This document shows positions 40,623-51,285 of a DNA stretch of 64,000 bases, piece after piece. Source of the stretch: Muricoccus harenae. GTDB lineage: Bacteria; Pseudomonadota; Alphaproteobacteria; Acetobacterales; Acetobacteraceae. The notes under the pieces are model-generated. The model worked only from the letters and a program-made list of their open reading frames with translations, had not been told where the DNA came from and did not search any database. The stretch spans positions 1 to 64,000 of the forward strand of contig NZ_WWDL01000024.1 in NCBI RefSeq assembly GCF_009848505.1. The letters are read 5' to 3'. Position 1 is the first letter of the stretch. The number at the start of each line of letters is the position of its first letter. The position numbers were made by a program, and so were the translations under genes.

Positions 40623-42876
40623 GGCGCAGCATCTCTCCTCTTTCCTGCAACCCGTCTTGCTCCGATTTGCCAGGCTGGCCCGTCACGTCCGGGGGAAAGA
40701 TGAGGGTGGCCCGTGCCCCGCCATCCGACCCGTCCGCGAGCGTCAGCCCACCGCCATGGTCCTCCATGATCTTCTTCACGATGGCAAGCCCGAGGCCTGT
40801 CCCCTTCGCCTTGTGGGTCACATACGGTTCCGTGAGGCGGTCGCGCTCCCCATCGCCCGGAAGGCCGATGCCGTTGTCCTCCACGCTGATGGAAACCCGC
40901 TCCGGACCGGCGGCCACCTCCACGATGACGCGCCCACCAGTCTCGCCGTCCGGGCGCATGGCGATGGCATCGGCGGCGTTCTGCAGCAGATTGGTCAGCG
41001 CTTGGTTGATCAGCCGGCGGTCGCAGCGGATCGAGAGCGGACCCTCCGGCACGCGCAGCTCATAGGTGATGGCCGGATGCGCGTCCCGCTGCAGCACCAG
41101 CGCCTCCCGCACCAGCTGGACCGTATTCTCCGGCCGGATCACCGGCTGAGGCATCCGCGCGAAGGCGGAGAATTCGTCCACCATGCGGCCGATGTCACCC
41201 ACCTGCCGGACGATGGTGTCGGTGCAGGCACGAAATGTGTCAGGGTCGTCGGTGATCTGCTTCAGGTAGCGGCGCTTCAGCCGCTCGGCCGAAAGCTGGA
41301 TCGGGGTGAGCGGATTTTTAATCTCATGGGCGATGCGGCGCGCCACATCGGCCCAGGCGGCCATCCGCTGGGCGGACAGCAGGGCCGTGATATCATCGAA
41401 GGTCAGGACATAGCCCGAGAGCCCGCCGGCATCGAACTCGGCGCCGATCCGCGCCAGCAGAGTGCGGCGCCCGGAGGGGCCAGGAACCGGGATCTCCTCC
41501 GTCCGTGCCTTCTCGGGCGTGAGGGCGGCGGCGGCGAGGAAGGCGCGGAACTCGGGCACCACCTCAGCCAGAGGGCGGCCGACGGCAGCTTCCAGGTCCT
41601 GCCCCAGCAATTCACTGGCCGGGCGGTTGGGCAGGTTGATCCGCCCCTCCGCATCCAGCCCGATCACTCCGGCGGAAACGCCCCCCAGCACGCTCTCGGT
41701 GAAGCGCCGCCGGTCATCGAGTTGCCGATAGGCCTCCAGCAGCTCGCTCCGCTGGGCGGCAAGCTGGTTCGTCATGCGGTTGAAGGCGCGGGACAGGCTG
41801 CCGACCTCGTCATCCGCCCGCCCTTCATCCACCCGGACGGAGAGGTCGCCCCCCCTCACCCGCTCCGCCGCATTGATCAGCCGCGAGATGGGGCGCGCGA
41901 TCTGGTTCGCCATCACCAGCCCGATCAGCACCGCTGCCAGCAACACCAGCAGAGTCGCGATCGCGAAGATCATCACGAAGGTGATCTGCAAGCCGGAGCG
42001 GTTGCGATCGAGCTGGTCGTATTCCTGAAAGGCCAGCTCGGTGCGCTGCATGTGCTCGATGATCGAGGGATCGAGCGGGCGGCCGATCATCAGCATCAGC
42101 CCGGGCTCGATATCCAGGGCCACAAGGCCACGGACCCGGCCCTCCTCCCCCTCATCCGAGAGCACGGCCACCTCACCTTGGCGCACCGTCTCCATCGCCC
42201 AGGCGGGAGGCGCGTCCACCACGATGGCGGAGCCGAGTCCAGCATTGGCGATCACCCGGCCGAGCACCGGCTCAAAGACCGTCGCCTCGGTCAGCCCGCG
42301 CAGGGAGGTGAAGGTGGTAAGCACCTGGCTGAAGCCCACCGTGTTGTCCGGTAGGAGCGTTCCGGCACGGTTCAGGTCCGCGGCCATGGCCAGAGCATCG
42401 GCGCGGATGGCGTTGCGATTCTCGTCCAAATAGGCACGGGAGGCGACGAGGCTGGCCTCCAGCGTGCTGCGCACCTTGTCGCTGAACCAAGCCTGGATGC
42501 CGAGTTGGAAGAAGACGGCGGCAAACACCGCTACTAGCAGGGCGGGCACCACCGCCACCCCGCCGAGCAGCAACACCAGCCGCACATGCAGCCGTGATCC
42601 CGCGCTGCCCCTACGCCGCTCTGCCCAGACGCGCACCAGCCGCCCGGCCAGGCTGGCCATGAGCAGGAGGACAAAGGCGGCATTCACCAGGACCAGAGCC
42701 GCGGTCTGGGCCGGGCTTGTCGGCCCGAAGGGGCTGCTGCCGGAGAGCACGGCGAAGGAGGCGATGCCCACCAGCAGCGCGCCGAGGGCCATGGCAAGGG
42801 TCATCACCCGCCCGAGCAGCATGTCCGCCGCACGGCGGGTGAGGCTCCGCGGAGGGGCCTGGGGATCGCGCCTCAC
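40612..42876 (-). CDS. ntrY: Sensor histidine kinase NtrY
   Basis: A 754-residue membrane kinase. Four N-terminal TM helices (about 20-160 and 300-320) frame a periplasmic domain. Then come HAMP (about 320-375, ANQIARPISRLINAAERV), PAS (about 380-500), HisKA with the phospho-His517 in IAHEIKNPLTP, and HATPase (DNGIGLPGDG; TKGKGLGLA-like AKGTGLGLAIV). It pairs with NtrX for nitrogen and redox sensing. The preceding ntrC gene ends 10 bp upstream. Confidence 0.95.
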   Translation of the reverse strand: MRRDPQAPPRSLTRRAADMLLGRVMTLAMALGALLVGIASFAVLSGSSPFGPTSPAQTAALVLVNAAFVLLLMASLAGRLVRVWAERRRGSAGSRLHVRLVLLLGGVAVVPALLVAVFAAVFFQLGIQAWFSDKVRSTLEASLVASRAYLDENRNAIRADALAMAADLNRAGTLLPDNTVGFSQVLTTFTSLRGLTEATVFEPVLGRVIANAGLGSAIVVDAPPAWAMETVRQGEVAVLSDEGEEGRVRGLVALDIEPGLMLMIGRPLDPSIIEHMQRTELAFQEYDQLDRNRSGLQITFVMIFAIATLLVLLAAVLIGLVMANQIARPISRLINAAERVRGGDLSVRVDEGRADDEVGSLSRAFNRMTNQLAAQRSELLEAYRQLDDRRRFTESVLGGVSAGVIGLDAEGRINLPNRPASELLGQDLEAAVGRPLAEVVPEFRAFLAAAALTPEKARTEEIPVPGPSGRRTLLARIGAEFDAGGLSGYVLTFDDITALLSAQRMAAWADVARRIAHEIKNPLTPIQLSAERLKRRYLKQITDDPDTFRACTDTIVRQVGDIGRMVDEFSAFARMPQPVIRPENTVQLVREALVLQRDAHPAITYELRVPEGPLSIRCDRRLINQALTNLLQNAADAIAMRPDGETGGRVIVEVAAGPERVSISVEDNGIGLPGDGERDRLTEPYVTHKAKGTGLGLAIVKKIMEDHGGGLTLADGSDGGARATLIFPPDVTGQPGKSEQDGLQERGEMLRHGA

Positions 42877-42886
42877 GCCGGCGCCG

Positions 42887-44332
42887 TCACGACAACCCGC
42901 GGACCACCGGCAGCTCCAGCTCCCGGATCTTCTTCCGCAGGGTGTTGCGGTTCAGGCCGAGCATGGCGGCAGCCTTGATCTGGTTGCCCCTGGTATTCGC
43001 CAAAGCGAGCCGCAGCAGCGGCCGCTCCACCTCCGCCAGCACGCGCTCATACAGGTCGCGGACCGGAAGGCCGTCCCGCTGCGCGCTCATGAAGGTGGCG
43101 AGGTGACGTTCCACCGCCTGCTCCAACGTCTCCGGCACCGAGGGGACGGAAAGGGGGCCGGGGGAAGGCTCAGCCTCCGCCAGCTCCGCCGCCACCGCAT
43201 CCTCGCCGATCACCTCCTGGGGATAGAGGGCGGCAAGTCGGCGCATCAGGTTCTCCAGCTCGCGGGCATTGCCCGGCCAGGGATGCGACTTCAGGCGCTC
43301 CACCGCCTCGTTGTCCAGCGACTTCGCAGGCAAGCCGGAAGCCTTCGCACGATCGAGGAAGTGACGGGCAAGCAACGGGATGTCCTCCGCCCGCTCGCGC
43401 AGCGGCGGGAGGCGAATCGGGACGACGTTCAGGCGGTAGAACAAGTCCTCGCGGAACAGGCCCTGGCGAATGGCCTGGCGCAGGTCCCGGTGGGTGGCGG
43501 CAACGATGCGGACATTCGCCTTGATGGGCGTGCGGCCGCCGACGGTGGTGAACTCGCCCTCCTGCAACACGCGCAGCAGGCGGGTCTGGGCCTCGGGCGG
43601 CATGTCGCCGATCTCGTCGAGGAAGAGCGTGCCGCCGGCCGCCTGCTCGAAACGGCCGACGCCACGCGCCATTGCGCCGGTGAAGGCGCCCCGCTCATGG
43701 CCGAACAACTCCGCCTCGATTAGGTCGCGCGGGATGGCCGCCATGTTGACGGCCACGAAATTGCCGGTGCGCCGGCGGGAATAGTCGTGCAGGGCGCGGG
43801 CGACCAACTCCTTGCCCGTGCCGCTCTCGCCCGTGATCATCACGGTCAGGTCGGTCGTCGTAAGCCGGGCGACGGTGCGGTAGATCTCCTGCATGGCGGC
43901 GGAGCGGCCGACCAGGGGCAGGCGCTCCTCCTCCGGCTCCTCCGCATTCGGCTCCGGCGCCACGGCCGGCGCCGCCAGCGCGCGCTGGACCAGGGAGAGA
44001 AGATCCTTCAAATCGAAGGGCTTCGGAAGGTAATCGAAGGCGCCGCGTTGCGCTGCCTTGAGCGCCGTCGCGAAGGTCGACTGTGCGCTCATCACCACCA
44101 CACGCAGCTCCGGGCGCACCCGTCGGATGCGGGGAACGAGGTCCAGCCCGTTCTCGTCCGGCATGATCACGTCCGTGATCACCAGATCGCCCTCCCCATC
44201 CTCCACCCAGCGCCAGAGCGTGGCCGCGGAGGAGGTGGCGCGCACGTTATAGCCCACCCGGCCGAGCGCCTGGGCGAGAACGGTGCGGATGGCGCGGTCG
44301 TCATCCGCGATGAGGATGGTGCGTTCGGTCAT
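42887..44332 (-). CDS. ntrC: Nitrogen regulation protein NR(I), NtrC
   Basis: A 481-residue sigma-54 activator. It has a receiver domain (about 1-120; [25 protein letters not shown]), a AAA+ domain (about 145-380; [12 protein letters not shown]) with an intact GAFTGA loop ([13 protein letters not shown]), [13 protein letters not shown], and a C-terminal Fis HTH ([18 protein letters not shown]). I chose ATG 44332 ([12 protein letters not shown]). The longer frame to 44494 adds sequence that is not NtrC-like. NtrB phosphorylates it under nitrogen limitation. Confidence 0.96.
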   Translation of the reverse strand: MTERTILIADDDRAIRTVLAQALGRVGYNVRATSSAATLWRWVEDGEGDLVITDVIMPDENGLDLVPRIRRVRPELRVVVMSAQSTFATALKAAQRGAFDYLPKPFDLKDLLSLVQRALAAPAVAPEPNAEEPEEERLPLVGRSAAMQEIYRTVARLTTTDLTVMITGESGTGKELVARALHDYSRRRTGNFVAVNMAAIPRDLIEAELFGHERGAFTGAMARGVGRFEQAAGGTLFLDEIGDMPPEAQTRLLRVLQEGEFTTVGGRTPIKANVRIVAATHRDLRQAIRQGLFREDLFYRLNVVPIRLPPLRERAEDIPLLARHFLDRAKASGLPAKSLDNEAVERLKSHPWPGNARELENLMRRLAALYPQEVIGEDAVAAELAEAEPSPGPLSVPSVPETLEQAVERHLATFMSAQRDGLPVRDLYERVLAEVERPLLRLALANTRGNQIKAAAMLGLNRNTLRKKIRELELPVVRGLS

Positions 44333-44388
44333 TCTTTTTCTGGTGAAGAGAGGCGGTCGGGCGGCGGATTGCGCGACGGATCCGGCCA

Positions 44389-45528
44389 TCAGGCCGTCTG
44401 CCGCATCCGCGCACGCGGCAGGGGCTGCGCCACGCCGGCGGGTGGCTTGGGCAGGGAGAGGCGGAAGACGGTACGGCCGGGACGGCTGTCGCATTCGATG
44501 AGGGCGCCATGATCGGCGACCAGCTTTGCCACGAGCGCGAGGCCGAGCCCCTGCCCGCCCCGCTTCGTGGTGATGAAGGGCTCGAACAGGCTGGCGCGCA
44601 CCTCCTCGTGAATGCCGCGACCGTTATCGCGGACCGTGACCTCCAGCGGCAGGTGCACCCTTTCCCGCGAACCCGGGATCGCGAGCCGCACGCCGTGGCG
44701 ATAGGCCGTGGTCAGGACGATCTCGCCCTCCCGCGGTTCCACGGCTTCGGCCGCATTCTTCACGAGGTTCAGCAGGATCTGCACAAGCTGGTCGCGGTTG
44801 CCCCAGACCGGCGGGAGTGAAGGATCGTATTCTCGCATGATCCGCAGATGGGCTGCGAAGCCGGTGCCGGCGATGCGGAGGACGTGGTCCAGCACCTCGT
44901 GGATGTTCACCGCTTCCCGCTCCAGCGGCCGCTCGGAGAACATGTCCATCCGCTCGACCAGGTCGCGGATGCGATCCACCTCGTCCTGGATCAGCGTGCA
45001 AAGCTCGCGATCTCCCTCCGAGGCCGCCTGCTCAAGGAGCTGCGCCGCGCCGCGGATGCCGGAGAGCGGGTTCTTCACTTCATGCGCCAACATGGCTGCC
45101 ATGGCGCTGGCTCCCCGAGCCGCACCGCGGAAATTCAGCTGACGATCCAGCTTCTGGGCTGTGGAACCGTCCTGCAGCGTGAGGATCACCGCGCCCGGCA
45201 TCTCCGGCATGGGGGCGCCATGGGCGGCCACGCCATCGCGATGCAGTCGGGGAGAGTGAAGCGTCAGGTCATGGTCGGAGATCGGGGCATCGGCTGCCCG
45301 GACATGGCGGACGAGGGCGGCAAGCCGCGAATCCTCGGGCAGAAGGTCCGTCAAGCGCAACTGCGACAGGCTGGCTGAGGAGATGCCGAGGAACAGTTCG
45401 GCTGCCGGGTTGGCGAAGCGGAAGCGGCCCTCGGAGTCCAACAGAACCACCGGCACCGGAAGCGCTGAGAGAAGCTGGGTGCCGTCCGGAAGATCCGTCC
45501 TCGCGACGGGGCCGATTCTGCTGGGCAT
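44389..45528 (-). CDS. ntrB: Nitrogen regulation sensor kinase NR(II), NtrB
   Basis: A 379-residue soluble kinase. It has a PAS domain (about 15-120), HisKA with His149 in [20 protein letters not shown], and HATPase ([20 protein letters not shown]). It phosphorylates NtrC and is controlled by PII proteins. It begins 8 bp after dusB, and ntrC follows after 56 bp, the standard alphaproteobacterial operon. Confidence 0.95.
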   Translation of the reverse strand: MPSRIGPVARTDLPDGTQLLSALPVPVVLLDSEGRFRFANPAAELFLGISSASLSQLRLTDLLPEDSRLAALVRHVRAADAPISDHDLTLHSPRLHRDGVAAHGAPMPEMPGAVILTLQDGSTAQKLDRQLNFRGAARGASAMAAMLAHEVKNPLSGIRGAAQLLEQAASEGDRELCTLIQDEVDRIRDLVERMDMFSERPLEREAVNIHEVLDHVLRIAGTGFAAHLRIMREYDPSLPPVWGNRDQLVQILLNLVKNAAEAVEPREGEIVLTTAYRHGVRLAIPGSRERVHLPLEVTVRDNGRGIHEEVRASLFEPFITTKRGGQGLGLALVAKLVADHGALIECDSRPGRTVFRLSLPKPPAGVAQPLPRARMRQTA

Positions 45529-45536
45529 GATACCTC

Positions 45537-46664
45537 TCAGGCGGCCAGGGGCGTGTCGGCGTCGTCTTGCGGCGCGCCGTCGCGGCCCGCGTCACGGAAC
45601 ATGTCGCGCACGCCCTCGATGCCGGCATCAAGCAGCGGACGGTAGAAGGACTCGATGGCGGCAAGCGCCTCCTCCACCGTATCCGCGCCATTGATGCGGA
45701 CGCGGAACTCGGCGCTGCCCGGAAGCCCGCGCGAGTACCAGGCGACATGCTTGCGGGCGAGGCGGAGGCCCGGATTGCTGCCGTGGTGCGACAGCATGTC
45801 CGCATAGTGCTCAAGCAACATAGCGTGCTGCTCCTCGAGCGAGGGCAGAGCAGGCATCCGGCCAGTGGCGAGGTATTCGGCGACCAGCCCCGGCAGCCAG
45901 GGCCGGCCATAGGCGCCGCGGCCGATCATCACGCCATCGGCACCCGAGCGGCGCATCGCCTCGGCCGCATCTTCAGGACCCAGGATGTCGCCATTCACGA
46001 TGACGGGGATGCCGACCGCCGCCTTCACCTTCGCCACGAAGTCCCAGTCAGCCGTACCGGTGTAGAGCATCTGCCGGGTGCGCCCGTGCACCGTCACCAG
46101 GCGGATCCCGCAGGCCTCGGCGATGCGGCCCAGGTTCGGCGCGTTAAGGCTGGAATGGTCCCAGCCCATCCGCATCTTCAGCGTGACGGGCACGCTCACG
46201 GCCTTCACCGTGGCCTCAAGGATGCGGGCGGCCTTGATTTCGTCGCGCATAAGGGCGCTGCCGGCTTGCTGGCCAACGGCAACCTTCTTCACCGGACAGC
46301 CGAAGTTGATGTCCACCAGGGCTGCGCCGCGATCGACCGCGAGCTTCGCGGCCTCGGCCATCACCTCGGGATCGCAGCCGGCCAGCTGCACACTGGCGGG
46401 GCCGCCGAAGCCGTCCACTTCCGCCATCTTCAGCGTCTGCCGGTTCTCGCGGACCATCGCCTGGCTCGCGATCATCTCGCTGACCACCATGGGGGTGCCG
46501 CGACCGCGCGCGAGGCGGCGGAACGGCAGATCGGTCACGCCCGACATCGGGGCCAGGATCACGGGCCGTTCGATCCGGACGTTTCCAACCATGATGGGGC
46601 GCAGATGCGGACTGCCCTCCGGATGGGCAGCCTCTCCAATGCGTGAGCTTGTCGGCATAGGCAT
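45537..46664 (-). CDS. dusB: tRNA-dihydrouridine synthase (DusB/NifR3)
   Basis: A 375-residue FMN enzyme. The visible motifs are VILAPMSGVTDLPFR, DINFGCPVKKV (with the catalytic Cys), LKMRMGWD, VTVHGRTR, VIVNGDI and IGRGAYGRPW. It reduces specific uridines in the tRNA D loop. The first 25-30 residues before IMVGNVRIERPV are not conserved, so a start closer to 46590 is possible. It heads the ntrBC operon and is divergent from ispDF across about 108 bp. Confidence 0.94.
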   Translation of the reverse strand: MPMPTSSRIGEAAHPEGSPHLRPIMVGNVRIERPVILAPMSGVTDLPFRRLARGRGTPMVVSEMIASQAMVRENRQTLKMAEVDGFGGPASVQLAGCDPEVMAEAAKLAVDRGAALVDINFGCPVKKVAVGQQAGSALMRDEIKAARILEATVKAVSVPVTLKMRMGWDHSSLNAPNLGRIAEACGIRLVTVHGRTRQMLYTGTADWDFVAKVKAAVGIPVIVNGDILGPEDAAEAMRRSGADGVMIGRGAYGRPWLPGLVAEYLATGRMPALPSLEEQHAMLLEHYADMLSHHGSNPGLRLARKHVAWYSRGLPGSAEFRVRINGADTVEEALAAIESFYRPLLDAGIEGVRDMFRDAGRDGAPQDDADTPLAA

Positions 46665-46771
46665 GTGCCTATCAAGCGGGCAGGTGCATGGTCAAGCGGG
46701 ATCGCAGACCAGGGCTGGGGAGCGCTCTGGGCGGGCGGCCCCAGCGCGGCTAGGTTCCGCACCGTGGCGAT
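46665..46771. promoter_or_regulatory. Divergent promoter region dusB-ntr / ispDF
   Basis: This 107-bp gap separates the divergent dusB and ispDF starts and must hold at least one promoter for each. I could not assign -35/-10 or sigma-54 elements with confidence. Confidence 0.35.
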
Positions 46772-47929
46772 ATGGGGGTCCTGATGCAGGTTGTGGCGTT
46801 GCTGATGGCGGCGGGGCGCGGGGAGCGGCTGGGCGGCAGCGAGCCGAAGCAGTTCCTGCCCTTGCTGGGCCGCCCGGTGCTGCGCCATGCCGCCGAGGCC
46901 CTGCTGCGCGATGGGCTGGTGGAGGCCATCCAGCCGGTCTGCGCCGAGGGCGAGCGGGAGCGGGTGGACACCGTCCTGGCGGGCCTGCCGGCGCTGCCCG
47001 CGGTCGCCGGCGGCGCCACGCGCCAGGCAAGCGTGCGGGCCGGGCTGGAGGCTCTTGAGAAGCAGTCTCCCACCGTCGTGCTGGTGCATGACGCCGCCCG
47101 GCCGGTGGTGCCCGCCGGCACGGTGGCCGCGGTGCTTGCGGCGCTGGAGACAGCCAGGGGTGCGATCCCGGCCCAGCCTGTGGCGGATACGTTGAAGGCG
47201 GCCGAGGGAGCGACGATCCTCCGCACGGTCCCGCGCGCTGGCCTGCACCGCGCCCAGACCCCACAGGGCTTCCATTTTCCCCTGCTGCTGTCCCTGCACA
47301 GGATGGCGCCGGATGGCGCCACGGATGATGCCGCGCTGCTGGAAGCCGGAGGCCATGCCGTACGGCTGGTTCCCGGATCGGAGGAGAATGTGAAGATCAC
47401 TTACCCCGGCGACCTAGAACGGGTGGAGGCGGCCATGCTGCCGCGCCTGCTGCCGCGCGTCGGCACCGGCTTCGACGTGCACCGCCTGGTGGAGGGGCGG
47501 CCGCTTATCCTCTGCGGGGTGCAGGTGCCGCATTCCCTCGGCCTCGACGGGCATTCGGACGCTGATGTGGGGCTGCATGCCCTCTGTGACGCCATCTATG
47601 GCGCCTTGGCCGAAGGCGACATCGGCCGCCACTTTCCACCCAGCCAGATGCAGTGGAAGGACGCCGACAGCGCCGCCTTTCTGAGCCACGCCGCCGGCCG
47701 CATCGCGGCCCGGGGTGGGGTGCTGGCGAATGCCGACGTGACGCTGATCTGTGAGCAGCCGAAGATCACCCCGCATGCCCCGGCGATGATCGCGCGCGTC
47801 GCCTCGCTGCTGGCCGTGCCGGAAGACCGGGTTTCGGTGAAGGCGACCACCACGGAGCGGCTGGGCTTCCCGGGCCGCGGTGAAGGAATCGCGGCTCAGG
47901 CCGCTGTCAGTCTGCTGGTACCGGCATAG
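46772..47929 (+). CDS. ispDF: Bifunctional IspD/IspF (MEP isoprenoid pathway)
   Basis: A 385-residue fusion. The N-terminal IspD (about 1-222) has [20 protein letters not shown] and VLVHDAARP, and makes CDP-methylerythritol. The C-terminal IspF (about 228-385) has [28 protein letters not shown] and [21 protein letters not shown], and forms the cyclodiphosphate. The fusion is typical of many alphaproteobacteria. It may start at the second Met ([11 protein letters not shown]). The 3' end overlaps the convergent deacetylase gene by 23 bp. Confidence 0.96.
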   Translation: MGVLMQVVALLMAAGRGERLGGSEPKQFLPLLGRPVLRHAAEALLRDGLVEAIQPVCAEGERERVDTVLAGLPALPAVAGGATRQASVRAGLEALEKQSPTVVLVHDAARPVVPAGTVAAVLAALETARGAIPAQPVADTLKAAEGATILRTVPRAGLHRAQTPQGFHFPLLLSLHRMAPDGATDDAALLEAGGHAVRLVPGSEENVKITYPGDLERVEAAMLPRLLPRVGTGFDVHRLVEGRPLILCGVQVPHSLGLDGHSDADVGLHALCDAIYGALAEGDIGRHFPPSQMQWKDADSAAFLSHAAGRIAARGGVLANADVTLICEQPKITPHAPAMIARVASLLAVPEDRVSVKATTTERLGFPGRGEGIAAQAAVSLLVPA

Positions 47930-49049
47930 CGGGCTCCGGCAGCCCCTCCAGCGTTGCGTCGCAGGCCGCGACCACCTCGGCCCGCAGCGGGCCGGGGCGT
48001 GGTGTGTCGAGCAGCGTGGTGAACCAGTGCTCCGGCGGGTTGCGGCCGGCGGCGCGCTGCCATTCCAACGCCCGCAGTACGGCCTCGGCCGCTGGCGGCA
48101 GACGCTCCGGCACTTGCCGGCCGTCCAGCACGCCCCAGACCAGCGCCCAGCAGCGGGCGACAGTCCAGGGATTGTAGCCCCCGCCGCCGGTGACGATCAG
48201 GCGCGGCGACTCCGCCAGGAGCGCGCGGACCACGGCCCGATGAGCATCGTTGGAAAGGGAGAGCCGAGCGAGCGGATCCTCCTCCAGTGCGTCGGCGCCG
48301 CATTGGAGCATGACGGCCTGGGGCCGGAGATGCCGCAGGATGGGCAGGATGGCCGTCTGGAGCACATGCTCCATCTCGGTGTCGTTGAAGCCCTGGGGCA
48401 CCGGGATGTTGCGGGCACGCCCACCAGCGCGATCCTCGATGCGGCCGGTGAAGGGCCAGCGCCCCGCTTCATGGACGGAGAGGGTGAAGACGCGCGGATC
48501 GTCGCGGAAGGCATATTCCACGCCGTCTCCATGATGCGCGTCGATATCGACGTAGAGGATGTTCGTCAGGCCGAGGTCGAGCCATTCCAGCAGGCCCAAC
48601 ACCGGATCGTTGATGTAGCAGAAGCCGCTGGCCCGGTCCGGCATGGCGTGGTGCGTGCCCGCGCCGGGGACATGAACGATCCCGCCGCCCCGCGTCAGCC
48701 GTGCCGCCAGGATGGCCCCTCCGGCGCTAGTGGCGGGGCGGCGGTACACCTCCCCGTAGATCGGATTGTCATGGGCGCCGATGTGATGGCGCTCGCGGAT
48801 CTCGGCCGAAGCCGCCTGCTCCGCCTCGGCCCGCTGCAGGGCGGCAACGTATTCGGGCGTATGGTAGCGGGCGAGCTGGGCCGGGGTGGCGCGGGGGCTG
48901 TCGAGGTAACGGGCGGGGTCCAGCCAGCCGAGGGCGCGGATCAGGTCCAGCGTTGCTGGCACGCGCGGGATCGCAAGCGGGTGCTTCGGCCCATAGCTAG
49001 AGCCCCGGTAGATCTCAGAGCCGATGAGAAGGGGGCGGCCTGCTGTCAG
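47907..49049 (-). CDS. Histone deacetylase family protein (acetylpolyamine amidohydrolase-like)
   Basis: A Zn-dependent deacetylase of about 380 residues. The active-site motifs are [17 protein letters not shown] (paired His) and [15 protein letters not shown] (Asp/His ligands), with [10 protein letters not shown] near the end. The substrate may be acetoin-related, an acetylpolyamine or acetyl-lysine. The N-terminus begins at about LIGSEIYRG, but no ATG, GTG or TTG lies in frame nearby. I mark a CTG at 49049 that overlaps the thiolase end. The frame is open to 49355, where an ATG exists in sequence shadowing the thiolase gene. Confidence 0.85.
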   Translation of the reverse strand: MTAGRPLLIGSEIYRGSSYGPKHPLAIPRVPATLDLIRALGWLDPARYLDSPRATPAQLARYHTPEYVAALQRAEAEQAASAEIRERHHIGAHDNPIYGEVYRRPATSAGGAILAARLTRGGGIVHVPGAGTHHAMPDRASGFCYINDPVLGLLEWLDLGLTNILYVDIDAHHGDGVEYAFRDDPRVFTLSVHEAGRWPFTGRIEDRAGGRARNIPVPQGFNDTEMEHVLQTAILPILRHLRPQAVMLQCGADALEEDPLARLSLSNDAHRAVVRALLAESPRLIVTGGGGYNPWTVARCWALVWGVLDGRQVPERLPPAAEAVLRALEWQRAAGRNPPEHWFTTLLDTPRPGPLRAEVVAACDATLEGLPEPAMPVPAD

Positions 49050-50248
49050 CGCAGCCGCTCCAGGATGGAGACATAATTCGCCACGGCAGCCCCGCCCATG
49101 TTGAAGACGCCGCCGAGCGTGGCCCCCGGCACCTGCATGCCACCGGCCTCGCCCGCGAGCTGCATTGCGGAGAGCACATGCATGGAGACGCCGGTCGCAC
49201 CGATTGGGTGGCCCTTGGATTTGAGCCCGCCCGAGGGGTTCACCGGCAGGCGCCCCCCTTTTGCAACCAGGCCGTCCAGCACCGCACGGGCGCCCTGCCC
49301 TTCCGGTGCCAAGCCCATCGCCTCGTAGTCGATCAGCTCCGCGATGGTGAAGCAATCATGCACCTCGGTGAAGGACAGGTCCGCAACGCCCACGCCCGCC
49401 ATGTCATAGGCACGGCGCCAAGCCACGCGCGCGCCCTCGAAGCGGGTGATGTCCCGCGCAGAAATGGGCATCAGGTCGTTCACCTGGACGGCGGCGCGGA
49501 AGCGGATAGCCTTGCCCAGAGTCGCGGCAGTCTCGGCATCCGTCAGCACCAAGGCCGCGGCACCATCTGAGACAAGGCTGCAATCGGTGCGCTTCAGCGG
49601 GCCCGCCACGATGGGATTCCGCTCGCTCTCTGTGCGGCAGAACTCATAGCCGAGATCCTTCCGCATCTGGGCATAAGGATTGTCCACCCCGTTGCGGTGG
49701 TTCTTGGCGGCGATCGCAGCCAAGGCGTCCGACTGGTCCCCGTGACGCTGGAAATAGGATTCCGCGATCCGTGCAAACACACCAGCGAAGCCAGCCGGGA
49801 TATCACCTTCCTCCCGCCGGTAGGCGCAGCCGAGCAGCACGTCGCCCACTTGTGAGCCGGGAATTGCCGTCATCTTCTCGACGCCCACCACCAGGGTGAA
49901 GCGGCCGCGGCCAGCGGCGAGGAAATCCATCGCCCCGTGGATCGCGGCGGAACCGGTGGCGCAGGCATTCTCCAACCGCGTCGCTGGCTTGAAGCGCAGC
50001 TCCGGCAGGGACTGCATGACGAGGGAGGACGGAAAGTCCTGCTTCTGGAACCCGCCGTTGAAATGACCGACATAGATCGCATCGACATCGGCCGGATCGA
50101 TCCCGGCATCTTCAATGGCACCCCGCGCGACGCGGCCGATCAGGCCTTCCGCGTCTGGGGCGTCCTCCAGCTTGCCGAAGGGCGTGTGCGCCCAGCCAAC
50201 GATGCAGGCCCCGCCGGTCCCGTTCCCGACCATCTGACCATCCTCCAC
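49046..50248 (-). CDS. Thiolase family acetyl-CoA acetyltransferase (SCP2-type)
   Basis: A 400-residue thiolase. The nucleophilic Cys is in ENACATGSAA (about residue 95), the His in GGLKSKGHPIGATG (about 345), and the C-terminal motif is VFNMGGAAVANYVSILE. The SCP2/sterol-carrier subgroup often has such GAAVA endings and may lack classical thiolysis. It probably acts in acyl-CoA degradation. Its 3' end overlaps the deacetylase gene. Confidence 0.9.
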   Translation of the reverse strand: MEDGQMVGNGTGGACIVGWAHTPFGKLEDAPDAEGLIGRVARGAIEDAGIDPADVDAIYVGHFNGGFQKQDFPSSLVMQSLPELRFKPATRLENACATGSAAIHGAMDFLAAGRGRFTLVVGVEKMTAIPGSQVGDVLLGCAYRREEGDIPAGFAGVFARIAESYFQRHGDQSDALAAIAAKNHRNGVDNPYAQMRKDLGYEFCRTESERNPIVAGPLKRTDCSLVSDGAAALVLTDAETAATLGKAIRFRAAVQVNDLMPISARDITRFEGARVAWRRAYDMAGVGVADLSFTEVHDCFTIAELIDYEAMGLAPEGQGARAVLDGLVAKGGRLPVNPSGGLKSKGHPIGATGVSMHVLSAMQLAGEAGGMQVPGATLGGVFNMGGAAVANYVSILERLR

Positions 50249-50309
50249 CTTTCCCTGAACATAGGGTGGCGCTCAGGGTCCTGAAATGGCCGGGTGGCCT
50301 CCTCCCGCC

Positions 50310-51146
50310 TCAGCCGCGGAAGAGGCTGAGCAGGCTCTGGGGCGACTGGTTCGCGATACCCAGCGCCTGGGTACCGAGCTGCTGCCGGATCTGCAGCGCC
50401 TGGAGCTTGGCGCTCTCCTTGGCAAGGTCGGCGTCGATCAGCGAACCGAGGCCGGTCTCGAGCGCGTCGAGCTTCTCCTTGTTGTAACTCATCTGGGCGT
50501 CGAGATAGGTCGAGTTCGAGCCGAAGGTGTTGAGCGCGGTGTTCACCGCGGTCATCTTCGTCGCGAAGTCGCCGCTGGACGCGAGCGCCGAGGCAGCGGC
50601 GGCCGCATCGGTCGGGGCCGCGGCCACCAGCAGCGACGTCGCACCCTCGACCGCCACAAGATTGTACACCGTCGCCTGCTCGTTGCGGGTGGTGGCGATG
50701 TCGCCGCCGCCGGCACCTGCGGAGGTCGTGAGCAGCGTGCGGCCGTTATAGGTCGCGTCGGTGATGAAGTTCTGCACCTGGGTGCGCAGGGAGTCGTATT
50801 GCGACTGGTATTGCGTGCGCTGCGAACCGGAGAGCGTGCCATCGGCGAGCTTCACGAGCACGCCGCGGATCTCCGTCATGGTGTCGGAGACCTTGTTCAG
50901 GCCGGCGAGTGTCGTATCCAGAATGCCTTGGACGCTGCCCATCTGCTCATTGGCAGAGGTGAGGCCGGCGATATCCGCCCGCACGGACTGGGCCACGGCG
51001 AAGGCCGCACCGTCATCCTTCGCATCCGCTACCCGGTAGCCGGTGGAGACGCGCTTCTGCGTCACCGCCAAGGCTTCGTTCGTACGGTTGAGCGATTGCA
51101 GCGCGACTTGCGCGCCGATGTTCGTATTGACGGAGTTGGTCGCCAT
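50310..51146 (-). CDS. Flagellin
   Basis: A 278-residue protein, short for a flagellin. The N-terminal D0/D1 helices read SVNTNIGAQVALQSLNRTNE and TGYRVADAKDDGAAFAVAQ. The C-terminal D0 helix ends AIANQSPQSLLSLFRG-like (LGIANQSPQSLLSLF). The variable centre is small, as in alphaproteobacterial flagellins. I chose the ATG at 51146 with GAAGGGAAG upstream. It is a single gene with no other flagellar genes within the window, so it must be co-regulated from elsewhere. It is followed by the thiolase gene 61 bp downstream. Confidence 0.93.
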   Translation of the reverse strand: MATNSVNTNIGAQVALQSLNRTNEALAVTQKRVSTGYRVADAKDDGAAFAVAQSVRADIAGLTSANEQMGSVQGILDTTLAGLNKVSDTMTEIRGVLVKLADGTLSGSQRTQYQSQYDSLRTQVQNFITDATYNGRTLLTTSAGAGGGDIATTRNEQATVYNLVAVEGATSLLVAAAPTDAAAAASALASSGDFATKMTAVNTALNTFGSNSTYLDAQMSYNKEKLDALETGLGSLIDADLAKESAKLQALQIRQQLGTQALGIANQSPQSLLSLFRG

Positions 51147-51285
51147 CGGGGTCTTCCCTTCGCGTCGGCGGGTCACCCGCCCTGGGGAAGACACTGCACG
51201 CGGAGCGTGAAGAAACGGCTAACGCCAGCGCGTTCCGTGACGATCCTGGAATCAAGGACGAAAAATTATGCGGGCGCTGGAATCA
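51147..51285 (-). promoter_or_regulatory. Presumed flagellin promoter region
   Basis: About 140 bp between the flagellin ATG and the terminator-like hairpin of the cold-shock gene. It contains an A/T-rich patch (AATTTTTCG on minus at about 51260-51268), but no clear sigma-28 or sigma-54 consensus was found by eye. Confidence 0.35.

Noticed and set aside
40561-42354. 597-codon plus-strand frame
   Set aside because: It is the antisense shadow of ntrY and the start of ntrX.
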